Notes under the pieces: generated by a model
What the model was told of the DNA's origin: nothing
The model's database searches: none
Seen by the model: the letters and a program-made list of their open reading frames with translations, nothing else
From: Zavarzinella formosa DSM 19928
GTDB lineage: Bacteria > Planctomycetota > Planctomycetia > Gemmatales > Gemmataceae
Length of the DNA: 64,000 nt
Assembly: GCF_000255705.1 (NCBI RefSeq)
Contig: NZ_JH636439.1
Coordinates: 1,474,577-1,538,576 of the forward strand
Direction of reading: 5' to 3'
Program-made: the position numbers and the translations under genes
Shown: one piece after another, positions 55,597 to 64,000 of the stretch
How positions within the stretch are numbered: position 1 is the stretch's first letter
Layout: the number at the start of each line of letters is the position of its first letter

Positions 55597-57936
55597 ATGA
55601 CGATCTCCGATCACCCAATCATCCGGGAGGCCGCGAACATGGACGACCGACAACCAAAAACGCCTCATACAGAACGCTTTTTCGAGCAACTCACCGATTC
55701 GATCCCGCATATGGTCTGGCTCGCCGGGCCAAACGGGGAAACCACCCATCATAACTGCCAGTTTCTCAAATATTCCGGCATGTCACCGGGCGAGCCACTG
55801 GGCCGGAACTGGGAAAAAATGGTGCATCCGGACGATCTCCCCGCGACTCGGGCCGCCTGGGAGCATTCGCTGCGGACCGGCGAACCATTTGAGATCGAAC
55901 AACGACTCCGTCGTCACGACGGGGTCTATCGCTGGCATATTTCACGGGCCACTGCCGAACGATTGGTGGATGGAGACATCATCCGATGGGTGGGGGGTAA
56001 TGCCGATGTTGATGATTTAAAGCGGTCGGAAGAGGCCGTTCGCCGGGGGGAAGCCCTTCTGACATGCGTTGTTGAGTCGGCGGGCGACGCAATCGTCAGT
56101 TTCGATCTGTCGGGCAATGTTCTGACATGGAATCGGGCCGCCGAACGGTTGTTTGGCTATCCGGTTGCCGAGATCGTCGGCCGTCCGGTCAGTTTGCTCA
56201 CGCCGCCCGAGGGTCGGGATGTCACCCAGGGAAAGGTGAATCGACTTTGTCGCGGCGAAGATGTCGGTTCCTACGAGACTTTAAGGATGGGCCGGGACGG
56301 ACGTCGGCTTCTGGTTGAAGTCACCCCGTCCCCGGTCCGCACTCCCGATGGCCGTGTCATTGCGGTGGCCGCCAACTATCGGGATGTGACCGCCCGGCGA
56401 CAATCCGAGGAGACACTGCAACTTCGCAACCGGGCCATTCAGGCTGTCAATCAGGGGATTTTGATCACCGACCCCAACCAACCGGGCAACCCGATTATTT
56501 ACGCAAGCCCCGGCTTTTCGCGGCTCACCGGTTACGAAGGGACTGAAATCATCGGCCGGAACCCGCGATTTCTCCAAGGGAAGGACACCGACCCGGCGGT
56601 GGTCGCCCAAGTGCGGTCAGCCATCCTGGCCGCCGAGTCCTGCACGGTCGAAATGGTGAATTACCGGAAAGACGGCCGGGCGTTCTGGAATGAACTCACC
56701 CTCTCGCCAGTGCGTGACGAATCCGGGAAGGTCACCCACTTCATCGGGGTTCAAACCGACGTTTCCGACCGTCGGCGACTGGAGGAGCAATATGCCCAAT
56801 CCCAAAAAATGAAGGCTGTCGGACAACTGGCTGCCGGCGTGGCCCACGACTTTAACAACCTGCTGACCATCATCAACGGTTACAGTGAAATCATGCTGGC
56901 CGGCCTTGGACCGGAAAATCCGGACCGGGAACTCTTGGAGGAGATTCGGGACGCCGGCGAGCGTTCTGCCGGACTGACCCGGCAACTTCTGGCTTTCAGC
57001 CGCCAGCAGGTGCTGGCGCCTCGGGTGATCGACTTGAATGCGATCATTGTCGAGGCCGAGAGATTGCTTCGTCGGGTGATCGGGGAGGATGTCCGGTTGG
57101 CCACCACGCTGTTCCACGGACTATGGCCGGTCAAGGCCGACCCCGGACAGATCGAGCAGGTGTTGATGAATTTGTGTGTCAACGCGCGGGACGCGATGCC
57201 GACGGGCGGAAAGCTGACGATTGAAACGCTGAACGTCGAGTTGAACGAAGAGTATACGAGCTTGCGCCCGGACGCCCGGCCCGGTCCGCATGTGTTGCTG
57301 GCGGTGTCGGACACCGGTTATGGGATGACGCCGGAGGTGATGACAAGAATCTTCGAGCCTTTCTTCACTACGAAAGGCTTGGGAAAAGGAACCGGACTCG
57401 GACTGGCAACCGTGTTTGGGATCATCCGCCAGTCCGGCGGGCATGTCGGAGTCTATAGCGAAGTTGGAATCGGCACCACTTTCAAAGTTTATCTTCCAAA
57501 GGTGGAGGAAACCATCGGCACGGTGGCGGATCGGGTGGAGAAGTTAACTCTTCCGAAGGGAACAGAGACGATTCTGGTGGCGGAAGACGAAGACAGCCTC
57601 CGGGCGTTGACTCGGCGGATTTTGGAAGAATGTGGTTATGCCATCTTGGCGGCGGCCGATGGCGAGCAAGCCGCGCGGATGGTGACCGATTTTGGCCAGC
57701 CGATCCATCTGTTGGTGACCGACGTGGTCATGCCGGGGATGGGTGGCCGAAATCTGGCCGAGCGTCTTCGGGAAAGGCAGCCAGGACTCAAAGTTCTTTA
57801 TCTGTCCGGCTACACGGATGATGCCGTGGTGCGCCACGGGATTCTGCACGACCAAGTAAACTTCCTTCAGAAACCATTCACTCCGACCATTCTCGCCCGC
57901 AAAGTCCGTGATGTGCTTGATGACGGAAAAAGCTGA
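55597..57936 (+). CDS. Hybrid histidine kinase: three PAS domains, HisKA, HATPase, receiver
   Basis: 779 residues and no transmembrane helix, so it should be cytoplasmic. PAS1 covers about 25-145 and PAS2 about 150-270. PAS3 (about 280-400) resembles a LOV domain, with [22 protein letters not shown] and [18 protein letters not shown]; the photoactive Cys position is Pro323. HisKA has H417 in [10 protein letters not shown]. HATPase boxes are present ([27 protein letters not shown]). The receiver carries the phospho-acceptor D709 in [13 protein letters not shown]. The gene stands alone after 232 bp of non-coding DNA, and its partner response protein is not identifiable. Confidence 0.92.
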   Translation: MTISDHPIIREAANMDDRQPKTPHTERFFEQLTDSIPHMVWLAGPNGETTHHNCQFLKYSGMSPGEPLGRNWEKMVHPDDLPATRAAWEHSLRTGEPFEIEQRLRRHDGVYRWHISRATAERLVDGDIIRWVGGNADVDDLKRSEEAVRRGEALLTCVVESAGDAIVSFDLSGNVLTWNRAAERLFGYPVAEIVGRPVSLLTPPEGRDVTQGKVNRLCRGEDVGSYETLRMGRDGRRLLVEVTPSPVRTPDGRVIAVAANYRDVTARRQSEETLQLRNRAIQAVNQGILITDPNQPGNPIIYASPGFSRLTGYEGTEIIGRNPRFLQGKDTDPAVVAQVRSAILAAESCTVEMVNYRKDGRAFWNELTLSPVRDESGKVTHFIGVQTDVSDRRRLEEQYAQSQKMKAVGQLAAGVAHDFNNLLTIINGYSEIMLAGLGPENPDRELLEEIRDAGERSAGLTRQLLAFSRQQVLAPRVIDLNAIIVEAERLLRRVIGEDVRLATTLFHGLWPVKADPGQIEQVLMNLCVNARDAMPTGGKLTIETLNVELNEEYTSLRPDARPGPHVLLAVSDTGYGMTPEVMTRIFEPFFTTKGLGKGTGLGLATVFGIIRQSGGHVGVYSEVGIGTTFKVYLPKVEETIGTVADRVEKLTLPKGTETILVAEDEDSLRALTRRILEECGYAILAAADGEQAARMVTDFGQPIHLLVTDVVMPGMGGRNLAERLRERQPGLKVLYLSGYTDDAVVRHGILHDQVNFLQKPFTPTILARKVRDVLDDGKS

Positions 57937-57952
57937 CACAATCTATCAGGGA

Positions 57953-57994
57953 TGCCCTCGGTGCGAATTGAACGCACGACCCCCGGTTTAGGAA
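57953..57994 (-). pseudogene. tRNA 3' half (probably tRNA-Arg, CCT), possible integration scar
   Basis: Read on the minus strand from 57994: an anticodon loop TTCCTAA (57994-57988), a 3' anticodon-stem half ACCGG, a T arm GTGCG-TTCAATT-CGCAC, and an acceptor 3' half CGAGGGC with discriminator A. The 5' half is missing: bases just before the anticodon loop cannot pair with ACCGG. Breaks at the anticodon loop are where tyrosine recombinases often recombine. The fragment lies exactly at the border between the ordinary chromosome and the metal-resistance region. Confidence 0.7.
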
Positions 57995-58094
57995 TTCAAA
58001 GGAAAAGCGACTTTGTTCAGCCCGAAACCCGTGCGGAACCCTCCCCGGACCGGCGGCATTTTGCTTCTGCCGGGTCAGCGTCCCCTCCACCGGA

Positions 58095-58475
58095 TTGGTT
58101 CACGACAAATCAGCAGACGCGACCCAGTCCCTGCCAGCCACTCCTGAAGTCTCCACATGTCCGCATTGCAACCCGCCCCGTGACGCCAAAAACCCGTGCC
58201 CCAAAAATTCCGGCGCCCCCGGCAAAGTTCCGTGCGATCACTGTCTGTGCCAGCAAGACGGCTTGGGCGGATTCATGACGGCGTCCGACGGTGAGTCTTC
58301 CAGAGCCATTCTTTCGGCTCAATTGTTTTTGTTCGTTGTCGCCTCCACCATCGCCATTGAGGATTCCGGTCATTCAGCCCCCGTCGTCGGCTCGGATCTT
58401 CCTCCGGGGTTGCGCGATTCGCCCTTGTTGACCGCGCATGATCTCCGCTCCGCTCATCACCTTCTCCGCTGTTGA
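58095..58475 (+). CDS. Small Cys-rich protein of the metal island
   Basis: 126 residues in the open frame from a TTG; the true start is uncertain. Cys-rich motifs appear early (CPHC, PCP, PCDHCLC), followed by SAQLFLFVVASTIAIED, which could be a short membrane segment, and a His/Cys-containing tail (GSDLPPGLRDSPLLTAHDLRSAHHLLRC). I do not recognise the family. Its place ahead of the metal-binding and CusF-like genes suggests a role in metal handling. It overlaps the next gene's longest frame by 38 nt. Confidence 0.5.
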   Translation: MVHDKSADATQSLPATPEVSTCPHCNPPRDAKNPCPKNSGAPGKVPCDHCLCQQDGLGGFMTASDGESSRAILSAQLFLFVVASTIAIEDSGHSAPVVGSDLPPGLRDSPLLTAHDLRSAHHLLRC

Positions 58476-58767
58476 AACGACCTCGCCGACGCCGCCAAAG
58501 CAGACGGTGATGGACGACACTGAAGCCGAGATCCGGGCCGAACTGTCGAAGCTTTCGCCCGCCGACCGCGCGCTCGCCGAGGCCCAGCGGTTTTGTCCCG
58601 CGACCGACGAGCGGCTCGGTTCGATGGGCGTGCCGAAAAAGATCATGATCGACGGCAAGCCGGTGTTCATCTGCTGCAAGAGCTGCACAAACGAGCTCCT
58701 GAAGGAGCCCGCCAAGACGCTTGAAAAGATCGAGGCCCGCATGAAAAGCGAGCGGCCGGGGAAATAG
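58438..58767 (+). CDS. Small metal-binding-domain protein (TRASH/YHS-like)
   Basis: 109 residues from the ATG at 58438; an ATG at 58510 avoids the overlap and gives an N-terminus that looks more natural (DDTEAEIRAELSKLSPADR). The C-terminal half has RFCPATDERLGSMGVP and KPVFICCKSC, the Cys pattern of heavy-metal-binding modules seen next to copper or cobalt efflux pumps in planctomycetes. It probably binds copper or a similar ion and delivers it to the adjacent RND pump, now inactive. Neighbour of the CusF-like gene. Confidence 0.7.
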   Translation: MISAPLITFSAVETTSPTPPKQTVMDDTEAEIRAELSKLSPADRALAEAQRFCPATDERLGSMGVPKKIMIDGKPVFICCKSCTNELLKEPAKTLEKIEARMKSERPGK

Positions 58768-58805
58768 TCCGCCGGCCCTCCAATCCCAATCCAAGGAGAA
58801 TTACC

Positions 58806-59132
58806 ATGATATCGCCGTTCAAATTCATCGCTGTCGGACTCGTCCTGATCCTGGCCCTGTCCGGCTGCCAGCAGAGCCCTTCGACAAATCCGTCCGGAAA
58901 GGAAGCGGGGAAGATTTATGACGTCAAGGGGAAAGTCGTCTCCGTGGACGCCGCGAACAAGCGGGTCAAACTGGACCACGAAGACATCCCGGGCCTCATG
59001 AAGGCCATGAAAATGGAGTTTACGGTCGAGGACGCGAAGTTGCTCGAAGGCCTCAAGGCCGGCGACGAGGTGCGGGGGACGCTTCGCTCCGGCGGCGGCA
59101 ACACCGTCATCACTTCCTTTCAAAAAAGATAA
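58806..59132 (+). CDS. CusF-like copper-binding lipoprotein
   Basis: 108 residues. A lipoprotein signal (LVLILALSGCQQ) is followed by an OB-fold CusF-like domain: YDVKGKVVSVDAANKRVKLDHEDI and MKAMKMEFTV. In CusF the copper ligands are one His, one Trp and two Met; here the His and the M-x-M pair are kept and the Trp is replaced by Met. GGAG at 8 nt spacing precedes the ATG. It would bring periplasmic copper to a CusA-type pump, which is a pseudogene here. Confidence 0.82.
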   Translation: MISPFKFIAVGLVLILALSGCQQSPSTNPSGKEAGKIYDVKGKVVSVDAANKRVKLDHEDIPGLMKAMKMEFTVEDAKLLEGLKAGDEVRGTLRSGGGNTVITSFQKR

Positions 59133-59152
59133 GCAACGGGCCGGGGTGAACA

Positions 59153-60101
59153 GTGATTGAAAACCTGATCGAGGCGTAGGTTCGCAACCGCTTCATCGTG
59201 CTGATCCTCGCGGCGGCGGGCGTCTACGCGACGCTGAACACGCCCGTCGACGCCATCCCGGACCTCTCCGAGAACCAGGTGATCGTGTTCACCGACTGGC
59301 CGGGCCGGAGCTCCCGCGAGATCGAGGACCAAGTCACCTATCCGCTTTCCCTCCGTCTTCAGGGCCTCGCCGGCATCCGGACAGTGCGATCTTCGTCCGA
59401 ATTCAATTTCTCGACGATCACCCTCATTTTCGAGGACAAGACCGATTTCTATTTCGCCCGCCAGCGGGTGACGGAAAAGCTTGGCCAGTCCGGGAATTTC
59501 CTGCCGACCGGCGTCTCTCCCTACCTCGCCCCGGACGCCACGGCGCTCGGGCAGGTGTTCTGGCACACCCTGGAACCGGGGCCGGGGCGTCCCCTCGATC
59601 CCGGCCAGCTTTGGGCGATCAACAAGTTCTACGTCGCCCCGCAATTGAACGCCGTGCCGGGCGTCTCCGAGGTGGCGCCGCCCGGCGGGGCGCCGCTGGA
59701 GTATCAGATCGATGTCCGGCCCGAGATGCTGCGGGCCTATGGCGTGACCCTCGGGGAGCTTTTCTCCGCCGTCAGCCGGAGCAACCAGCCGGCGGGCGGG
59801 GGCGTCATCCAGAAAAACAACGCCGAGTACATCGTCCGCGGGGTCGGCTGGATACGCGACAAGACGGACATCGAAAACACCGTCATCCGCGAGGTGAACG
59901 GCGTTCCCGTGTATGTCAAAACGGTTGCGACCGTGCAACTCGGAACCCAGTTTCGGCGGAGCGTTTTCGAGAAGGACGGGAACGAAGTCGTCGGCGGAGG
60001 CTTTGATGCGGCACGGGGAAAACACGCTCGCCGTCACGAAGCGGGTCAAGGAGAAGATCCAAGAACTCCAGCCGGGCCTGCCGCCGGGAGTGCAGATCGT
60101 G
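59153..60101 (+). pseudogene. CzcA/CusA-type heavy-metal RND pump, 5' fragment with nonsense codon and frameshift
   Basis: From a GTG at 59153 the reading starts IENLIEA, meets an in-frame TAG at 59177-59179, then continues VRNRFIVLILAAAGVYA and TPVDAIPDLSENQVIVFTDW, the classic N-terminus of HME-RND permeases. Near 59998 the frame shifts: EVVGG in one frame is continued by LMRHGENTLAVTKRVKEKI in the next. Homology stops at about 60101 (PPGVQIV), roughly one third of a ~1,040-residue pump. The rest, including all later membrane segments, is missing. It sits 20 nt after the CusF-like gene. Confidence 0.88.
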
Positions 60102-60766
60102 TCCTCCGGGCGCTGGAAGATCACGGGTTCATTGGCCCGGCCCCCCATGCGGACGGCCGCGATGGGATCGTGAACGAGGCGGTCCAGAAGGTGTTGGAAC
60201 GGTTTGGCGAAACGATGCGCGAACTGGCCTTGAGGCGATTCGGCGAGTTTGAGCAGGAACCTGGGCCGGTCCTCGTCCGGTTCGTCGTGACGAAGACCCT
60301 GCGCCGGATGAGGGCGTCCGGCCACCTCGGGGGCCTCGGCCCGCAGGACGAGACGGCCGTGACCGACGAACTCGCCGGTCGGCTCTCTCCGGAAGAGGGG
60401 CGACGGTTGGCGAAACGCCCCGCCTCGGAAACGATCACCCGCATTCAGACGGAAACGGCCGGGCATCTGACGAGCAAGGGCTTTCTCGCAGATCCAGCCG
60501 CCGGGCTTGAAATCAGAAAGGGATGGGCCGCGACCCTCGCCGCTGACATCAGAGAAGCGTTCGACGGGAGCCGGGCGACGCTGGCCGGGGAGGTTCTGGC
60601 GGCGGCCGAATCCAAACGGGAGGATCTGTGGCGTGGCCGCTTGAAAACCATCAACTGGGAGTTGTGCGACCGCGGGGTCGAGGCGTTCACGTGGTATGCG
60701 ATGGAGGAACTGGCGGCGGCCGCCAATCACGCGGCCCTTCTCGGGGGCCGCCCACGCAGCCCGTGA
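60102..60766 (+). pseudogene. Unrecognised 3' gene fragment fused to the CzcA remnant
   Basis: After the CzcA homology ends the same open frame as the first CzcA segment runs to 60766 with protein-like content: HGFIGPAPHADGRDGIVNEA, ELALRRFGEFEQEPGPVL, SGHLGGLGPQDETAV and a tail WYAMEELAAAANHAALLGG. A GTG at 60170 could start a 198-residue protein. I cannot place the family. It is best seen as the end of another gene joined to CzcA by a deletion or recombination; whether it is still made is unknown. Confidence 0.5.
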
Positions 60767-61075
60767 CGGCCGCCGCGACATGGCAAAGGCATATCCCGAC
60801 GAGCAAGCGTAACGGCCGGCATGTGGTTTTCAGGGCCGAATCCGCTTCCCCGGCCGGGGCATGTCATCGCATCAAATGGTTATTTCCACAATCTGTATCG
60901 GTCGCGCCGGGTGCGACGGTTTAACGCGACTTCGGGAGCGGGAAAAGAAACTTTCCCCGTTAAATATTCAAGATTCCCGGAGGGTGTGCGCAGAGACCGC
61001 CGAACCACAATGAAATTGTCCGAACCCCATGCTGCCGCACAACCTTCCGGATGATAAGCGATGTGGCCGCAGATG
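60767..61075. other. Intergenic region between two metal-island pseudogenes
   Basis: I see no gene, repeat or regulatory site in these 309 bp other than a weak GGGAAA/TTTCCC dyad at about 60940-60956. Confidence 0.4.
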
Positions 61076-62848
61076 TCACAAAGTTGTTTTTCTCAAACGG
61101 AGCGAATTCCCGACGACCGACAGCGAACTCAGGCTCATGGCCGCACTTGCCCACACCGGAGAAATCAACACCCCGAACGCGGGGTACAACACGCCGGCCG
61201 CGACCGGAATTCCGATCACGTTATAGGCGAAGGCCAGAAGGAGATTTTGACGGATGTTGCCCATCGTTGCCCGGCTCAAACGCCTCGCCCGGACGATGCC
61301 TCGCAAATCTCCCTTCACCAGTGTCACGTCGGCGTTTTCCATCGCCACATCGGTTCCATCGCCCATCGCGATTCCGATTTGGGCTAGAGCGTCGTTGATG
61401 CCGTCGCCGGCCATCGCCACGATTCGTCCCTCGGCCTGAAGTTTCCTCACCGCCTCGATCTTCTGATCCGGCAGGACTTCGGCGATGATCTCGTCGATGC
61501 CGAGTTGCCGGCCGACGGCCTCGGCCGTTCGTCGGCTGTCACCGGTAAGCATGATGACCCGCATCCTTTCGGCATGCAGCAACCGGATCGCCTCGGTGGT
61601 TGTTTCCTTGACGTGGTCGGCGACGCCGATGAGGCCGGCGAACCGGCCATCAATCGCCATCAGCATCATTGTCCGCCCTTCGTCTCTCAGTGCTATTGAT
61701 GTGTTCCTGCTGCCCGGCGATGCCGATGCCATGATTCGTTAGCAGGGCGGCGTTCCCCAAGAGGATCTTGCGGCCGTCGACTTTCCCGGTCACCCCCTTG
61801 CCGGGGACTGACTGGAAATCCTCGGATTTTGGGATCGCCAGTTTCTTCTCCTCGGCCCCTTTCACGATGGCGGCCGCCAGCGGATGTTCGCTACCCCGCT
61901 CCAGGCTCGCCGCCACCCGCAAGATGTCGTCCGCGTCAAATCCGGGAGCGGGTTCCGCCAGATCGAAACGGGGCTTTCCTTCCGTGAGTGTTCCGGTTTT
62001 GTCCACGACCAAAGTGTCGGCCCGTTGCAACATCTCCAGGGCCTCGGCGTTTTTGATGAGGATGCCGTTCTCGGCGCCCTTGCCGACCCCGACCATGACG
62101 GCCAGGGGAGTCGCCAGCCCCAAGGCGCACGGGCACGCAATGATTAACACCGCCACGGCGTTGACGAGGGCATGAGCCAGCCGTGGTTCGGCTCCCCACA
62201 GGCTCCAGACCACGAACGTTATCACACTCGCGGCCATCACGGCGGGGACAAAGAATCGGGACACCCGGTCCACGAGCTTCTCAACGGGGGCGCGAGTTCG
62301 TCGGGCCTCGCCGACCAAGCGGACAATCCTCGCCAGAAGCGTGTCTTCCCCGACTTTCTCCGCCCGGACCAGGAGGCTGCCGGGGTACGAGGCTCAAGGG
62401 CCATGCCGCATTTGGGGCACGGGCCGGGGTGATCGCTGACCACCTCCGGGTGCATCGGACAAACGTATTCCACCTTCGTCATTGATTGATCGGCCGGCTC
62501 CAAAGCCATTCCACATTTGGGACAAACTCCCGGTCCCGGCTGCCTGATTTCCGGGTGCATCGGGCAAGTGTGTTCGACCGCTCCGGACACGGCAGGGATC
62601 GTCATGGCCGGGGGTGCCGTGTCCGTGCCATGACAGCAGGAATGTTCGGCCCGATGCCCCTGCGGTGGTTGGAGGAATTGTTGAGGGTCGGCGACGAACT
62701 TTTTCTCACAGGACGCGGAACAGAAGAAGTGGCGAGTCCCTTCGTGCGTGACTTCCCCGACCGCGCTGGCCGGATCGACGCTCATGCCACACACGGGATC
62801 GATGACCAAGGCCCCTCCATGATGCCGGGCCGACAGAGGAATTTTCAT
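61076..62848 (-). pseudogene. copA: Copper-translocating P1B-ATPase, internally deleted and frameshifted
   Basis: The ATG at 62848 starts a good N-terminus: a YHS domain (DPVCGMSVDPAS... FFCSASCEKKF) and two heavy-metal-binding modules (CPMHPEI...CPKCGMALEP; CPMHPEV...CPKCGMALEP). At about 62385-62395 the sequence jumps and changes frame to GSLLVRAEKVGEDTLLARIV, so the first membrane helices and the actuator domain are lost. The next frame holds ACPCALGLATPLA and the phosphorylation site VVDKTGTLTEG. At about 61700 it shifts again to [14 protein letters not shown] and [12 protein letters not shown], ending with two helices. It is encoded just after a MerR regulator, with 4-nt overlap. Confidence 0.9.
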
Positions 62849-63273
62849 GATTTGTTCTCCTTGGGCGCGACCGGATCGTGGTTGAGAGACTCCATGGTGG
62901 GACATCCCGTCAGGGAGCCGTGTCCGGGGCATTCGTTAACCAGTTTTCGCAGCGTCTTCCGCATCCGTTGCAGATCAATGATCTTGGCCTCAATGTCCGC
63001 CAGTTTTGTTTCCGTTTGGCGTTTCACATCGCCGCGCGTGGACTCCGGATCTTCCGTGAGCTTGAGCAATTCCATTATTTCTCGCAGGGAGAACCCCAAT
63101 TCCTTGGCCCGACGGATGAAGCGGAGCCGGATGAGAATGTCCTCGAAGAATACACGATACCCCGATCGCTTTCGCTCCGGAGCCGGCAACAACCCTTCCC
63201 GCTCATAGAAGCGAATGGTTTCGATGCCGATTCCGGGCCGCCTGGCCACCTGGCCGATGGTCATGGATTTCAT
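62845..63273 (-). CDS. MerR-family heavy-metal-responsive regulator
   Basis: 142 residues. The N-terminal winged helix is typical (TIGQVARRPGIGIETIRFYEREGLL, SGYRVF, RFIRRAKELGFSLREI), followed by a dimerisation helix (KLADIEAKIIDLQRMRKTL) and a C-terminal metal loop CPGHGSLTGC (two Cys eight residues apart), as in CadR/ZntR/CueR relatives. It controls a long-spacer promoter just upstream and its own operon, which runs into the copA pseudogene. Copper, zinc, cadmium or mercury are possible effectors. Frame is intact, unlike its neighbours. Confidence 0.88.
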   Translation of the reverse strand: MKSMTIGQVARRPGIGIETIRFYEREGLLPAPERKRSGYRVFFEDILIRLRFIRRAKELGFSLREIMELLKLTEDPESTRGDVKRQTETKLADIEAKIIDLQRMRKTLRKLVNECPGHGSLTGCPTMESLNHDPVAPKENKS

Positions 63274-63306
63274 GCTGACTTCCCGGAATTGATGCTCATA
63301 CCGTCG

Positions 63307-63338
63307 ATTCTACGGCCCGTAGTTAACCACAGAGTCAA
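63307..63338 (-). promoter_or_regulatory. MerR-type promoter/operator of the merR-copA operon
   Basis: On the minus strand -35 TTGACT (63338-63333) and -10 TAGAAT (63312-63307) are separated by 20 nt. The spacer contains a near-palindrome centred on GTTAAC (CTGTGGTTAACTACGG). MerR-family activators characteristically bind such over-long spacers and unwind them. It ends 33 nt before the regulator's start codon. Confidence 0.75.
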
Positions 63339-63859
63339 GGAGAATTGGTTGAAAAAACGGCATGTCTCTCCGAACTCGCGGGCGGCGCGAAACAGGCGCG
63401 ACTTTCAATATTGGCCGTATGATTTGCTTCTCAAATGATGAACCTGACTTCGGACAACTTTTCATTCACGTGTCATTCTTCCTCGCCGATCTGCGCGAAA
63501 GTTGCCTCGGAATTGTTGTTTGAATTCACTGCCCTGAAGGACAATGACTCCGGCCTCGACAAAAAGTGTTTGGTAATGCGAAGACCAATCAAGATGTGAT
63601 GAGCCGACGGATCCGGGGGCTGAAAAATCTCCGGACGAGTCGCAGGCTGACGGACGACCTGGGCGTTTCCCTGCGGGCAGCGTGACCCGCGGACAGCAGG
63701 ACTGGCTGGAGGCTGCCCTTTGAATCGCCGCCGCGAGGAAGAGGGAGGCCACGCGGAGACGAGAAGGGCAGCTTCCGCGAAGACATGGGACAAACAAAAA
63801 GGGCATGTGGCCGGATTGATGGACCGCCTGGATTTCGTCGCGGCGGCCGAGTTTCTGGA
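63339..63859. other. Non-coding or degraded sequence left of the transposase remnant
   Basis: Several short open frames exist on both strands but none has a recognisable motif or consistent protein-like composition. I see no repeat or RNA gene. Confidence 0.35.
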
Positions 63860-64000
63860 CAAATCGGCCGCCGTTTGTCCGGAGTCCGAGCGGGCGAAAC
63901 CACGGCCGAAGTCGCCGAGCGATTTGGGGCATGCGCCGCTTTTGTGCGTCGGCGGGCCAGCGGTTCCGCGAGACCGGCTCACTGGCCCCGCGGCTTTTCG
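63860..64000 (+). mobile_element. IS630-type transposase N-terminal remnant (frameshifted, cut by window edge)
   Basis: One frame reads RAGETTAEVAERFGACAAFVRR (from about 63887), a helix-turn-helix typical of IS630-family transposases. A +1 or -1 shift at about 63955 is needed to continue with QRFRETGSLAPRLF (from 63958), also typical of that family. The shift indicates a decayed copy. Terminal repeats and the catalytic DDE part would lie beyond the window. Confidence 0.65.

Noticed and set aside
59120..60781. 553-codon minus-strand frame across the CzcA remnant
   Set aside because: Antisense to recognisable CzcA sequence and with no protein motif; the long open frame is a GC-content effect.
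63462..63932. 156-codon minus-strand frame near the right edge
   Set aside because: Competing frames overlap it, the composition is Arg/Ser/Pro-rich and it runs antisense to the transposase remnant.

Overview
The window looks like chromosome from a planctomycete, most likely of the Gemmataceae. Four markers point that way: a secreted-protein operon pairing a DUF1549/DUF1553 cytochrome-like protein with a DUF1501 protein (27600-29816 and 26228-27562), a TIGR02996 repeat-companion protein (54627-55364), a zinc-ribbon plus Asp/Arg-rich membrane protein (858-2078), and a very large secretin (3080-7819). Coding density is high, start codons are often GTG or TTG, and Shine-Dalgarno sequences are patchy. 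No database search was possible; all family names come from motifs read in the translations.

Layout. 1-2658: a truncated S9-type peptidase, a zinc-ribbon membrane protein and an ACT-domain protein, all on the minus strand. 3080-7887: the giant secretin and its terminator. 8103-13729: an FHA-STAS fusion, then secG, yicC, gmk and rpoZ, an unrecognised membrane protein and an SGNH hydrolase. 13719-17889: an amidohydrolase, a PQQ-type beta-propeller and a POT peptide transporter. 17969-24102: a compact three-gene minus-strand cassette, the most unusual locus here. It encodes a coiled-coil protein with a helical C-terminal domain, an AAA-type ATPase, and a single protein that joins a Cas4-like iron-sulfur nuclease to a HerA-like DNA-translocase ATPase. 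It looks like a DNA-processing or antiphage system that I cannot match to a named one.

24230-32260: a four-gene secreted-protein operon (PPC/Ig-like protein, DUF1549/1553, DUF1501, esterase). 32557-32737: a tRNA-Leu(GAG) with its own promoter and terminator. 32748-46488: UDP-glucose dehydrogenase, a vWA lipoprotein, paired TPR proteins, a tandem GDPD protein, a DnaK paralogue, a TolQ/ExbD set whose ExbD proteins carry GYF-like N-termini, and a thioredoxin-fold protein. 46599-54299: a six-gene minus-strand run (YyaL-like, HEAT/zinc-finger protein, aroK, prepilin peptidase, hisH, hisA). 54627-57936: a TIGR02996 protein and a hybrid histidine kinase with a LOV-like PAS domain that lacks the photoactive cysteine.

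From about 57953 the character changes. A 42-nt tRNA 3' half, broken inside the anticodon loop, marks a likely integration scar. To its right lies a decaying copper/heavy-metal island: a small Cys-rich protein, a TRASH/YHS-like metal-binding protein, a CusF-like lipoprotein, a CzcA/CusA pseudogene with a nonsense codon and frameshift that runs into an unrelated gene fragment, a copper ATPase pseudogene missing its first membrane segments and actuator domain, an apparently intact MerR-type regulator with a long-spacer promoter, and an IS630-type transposase remnant at the right edge.
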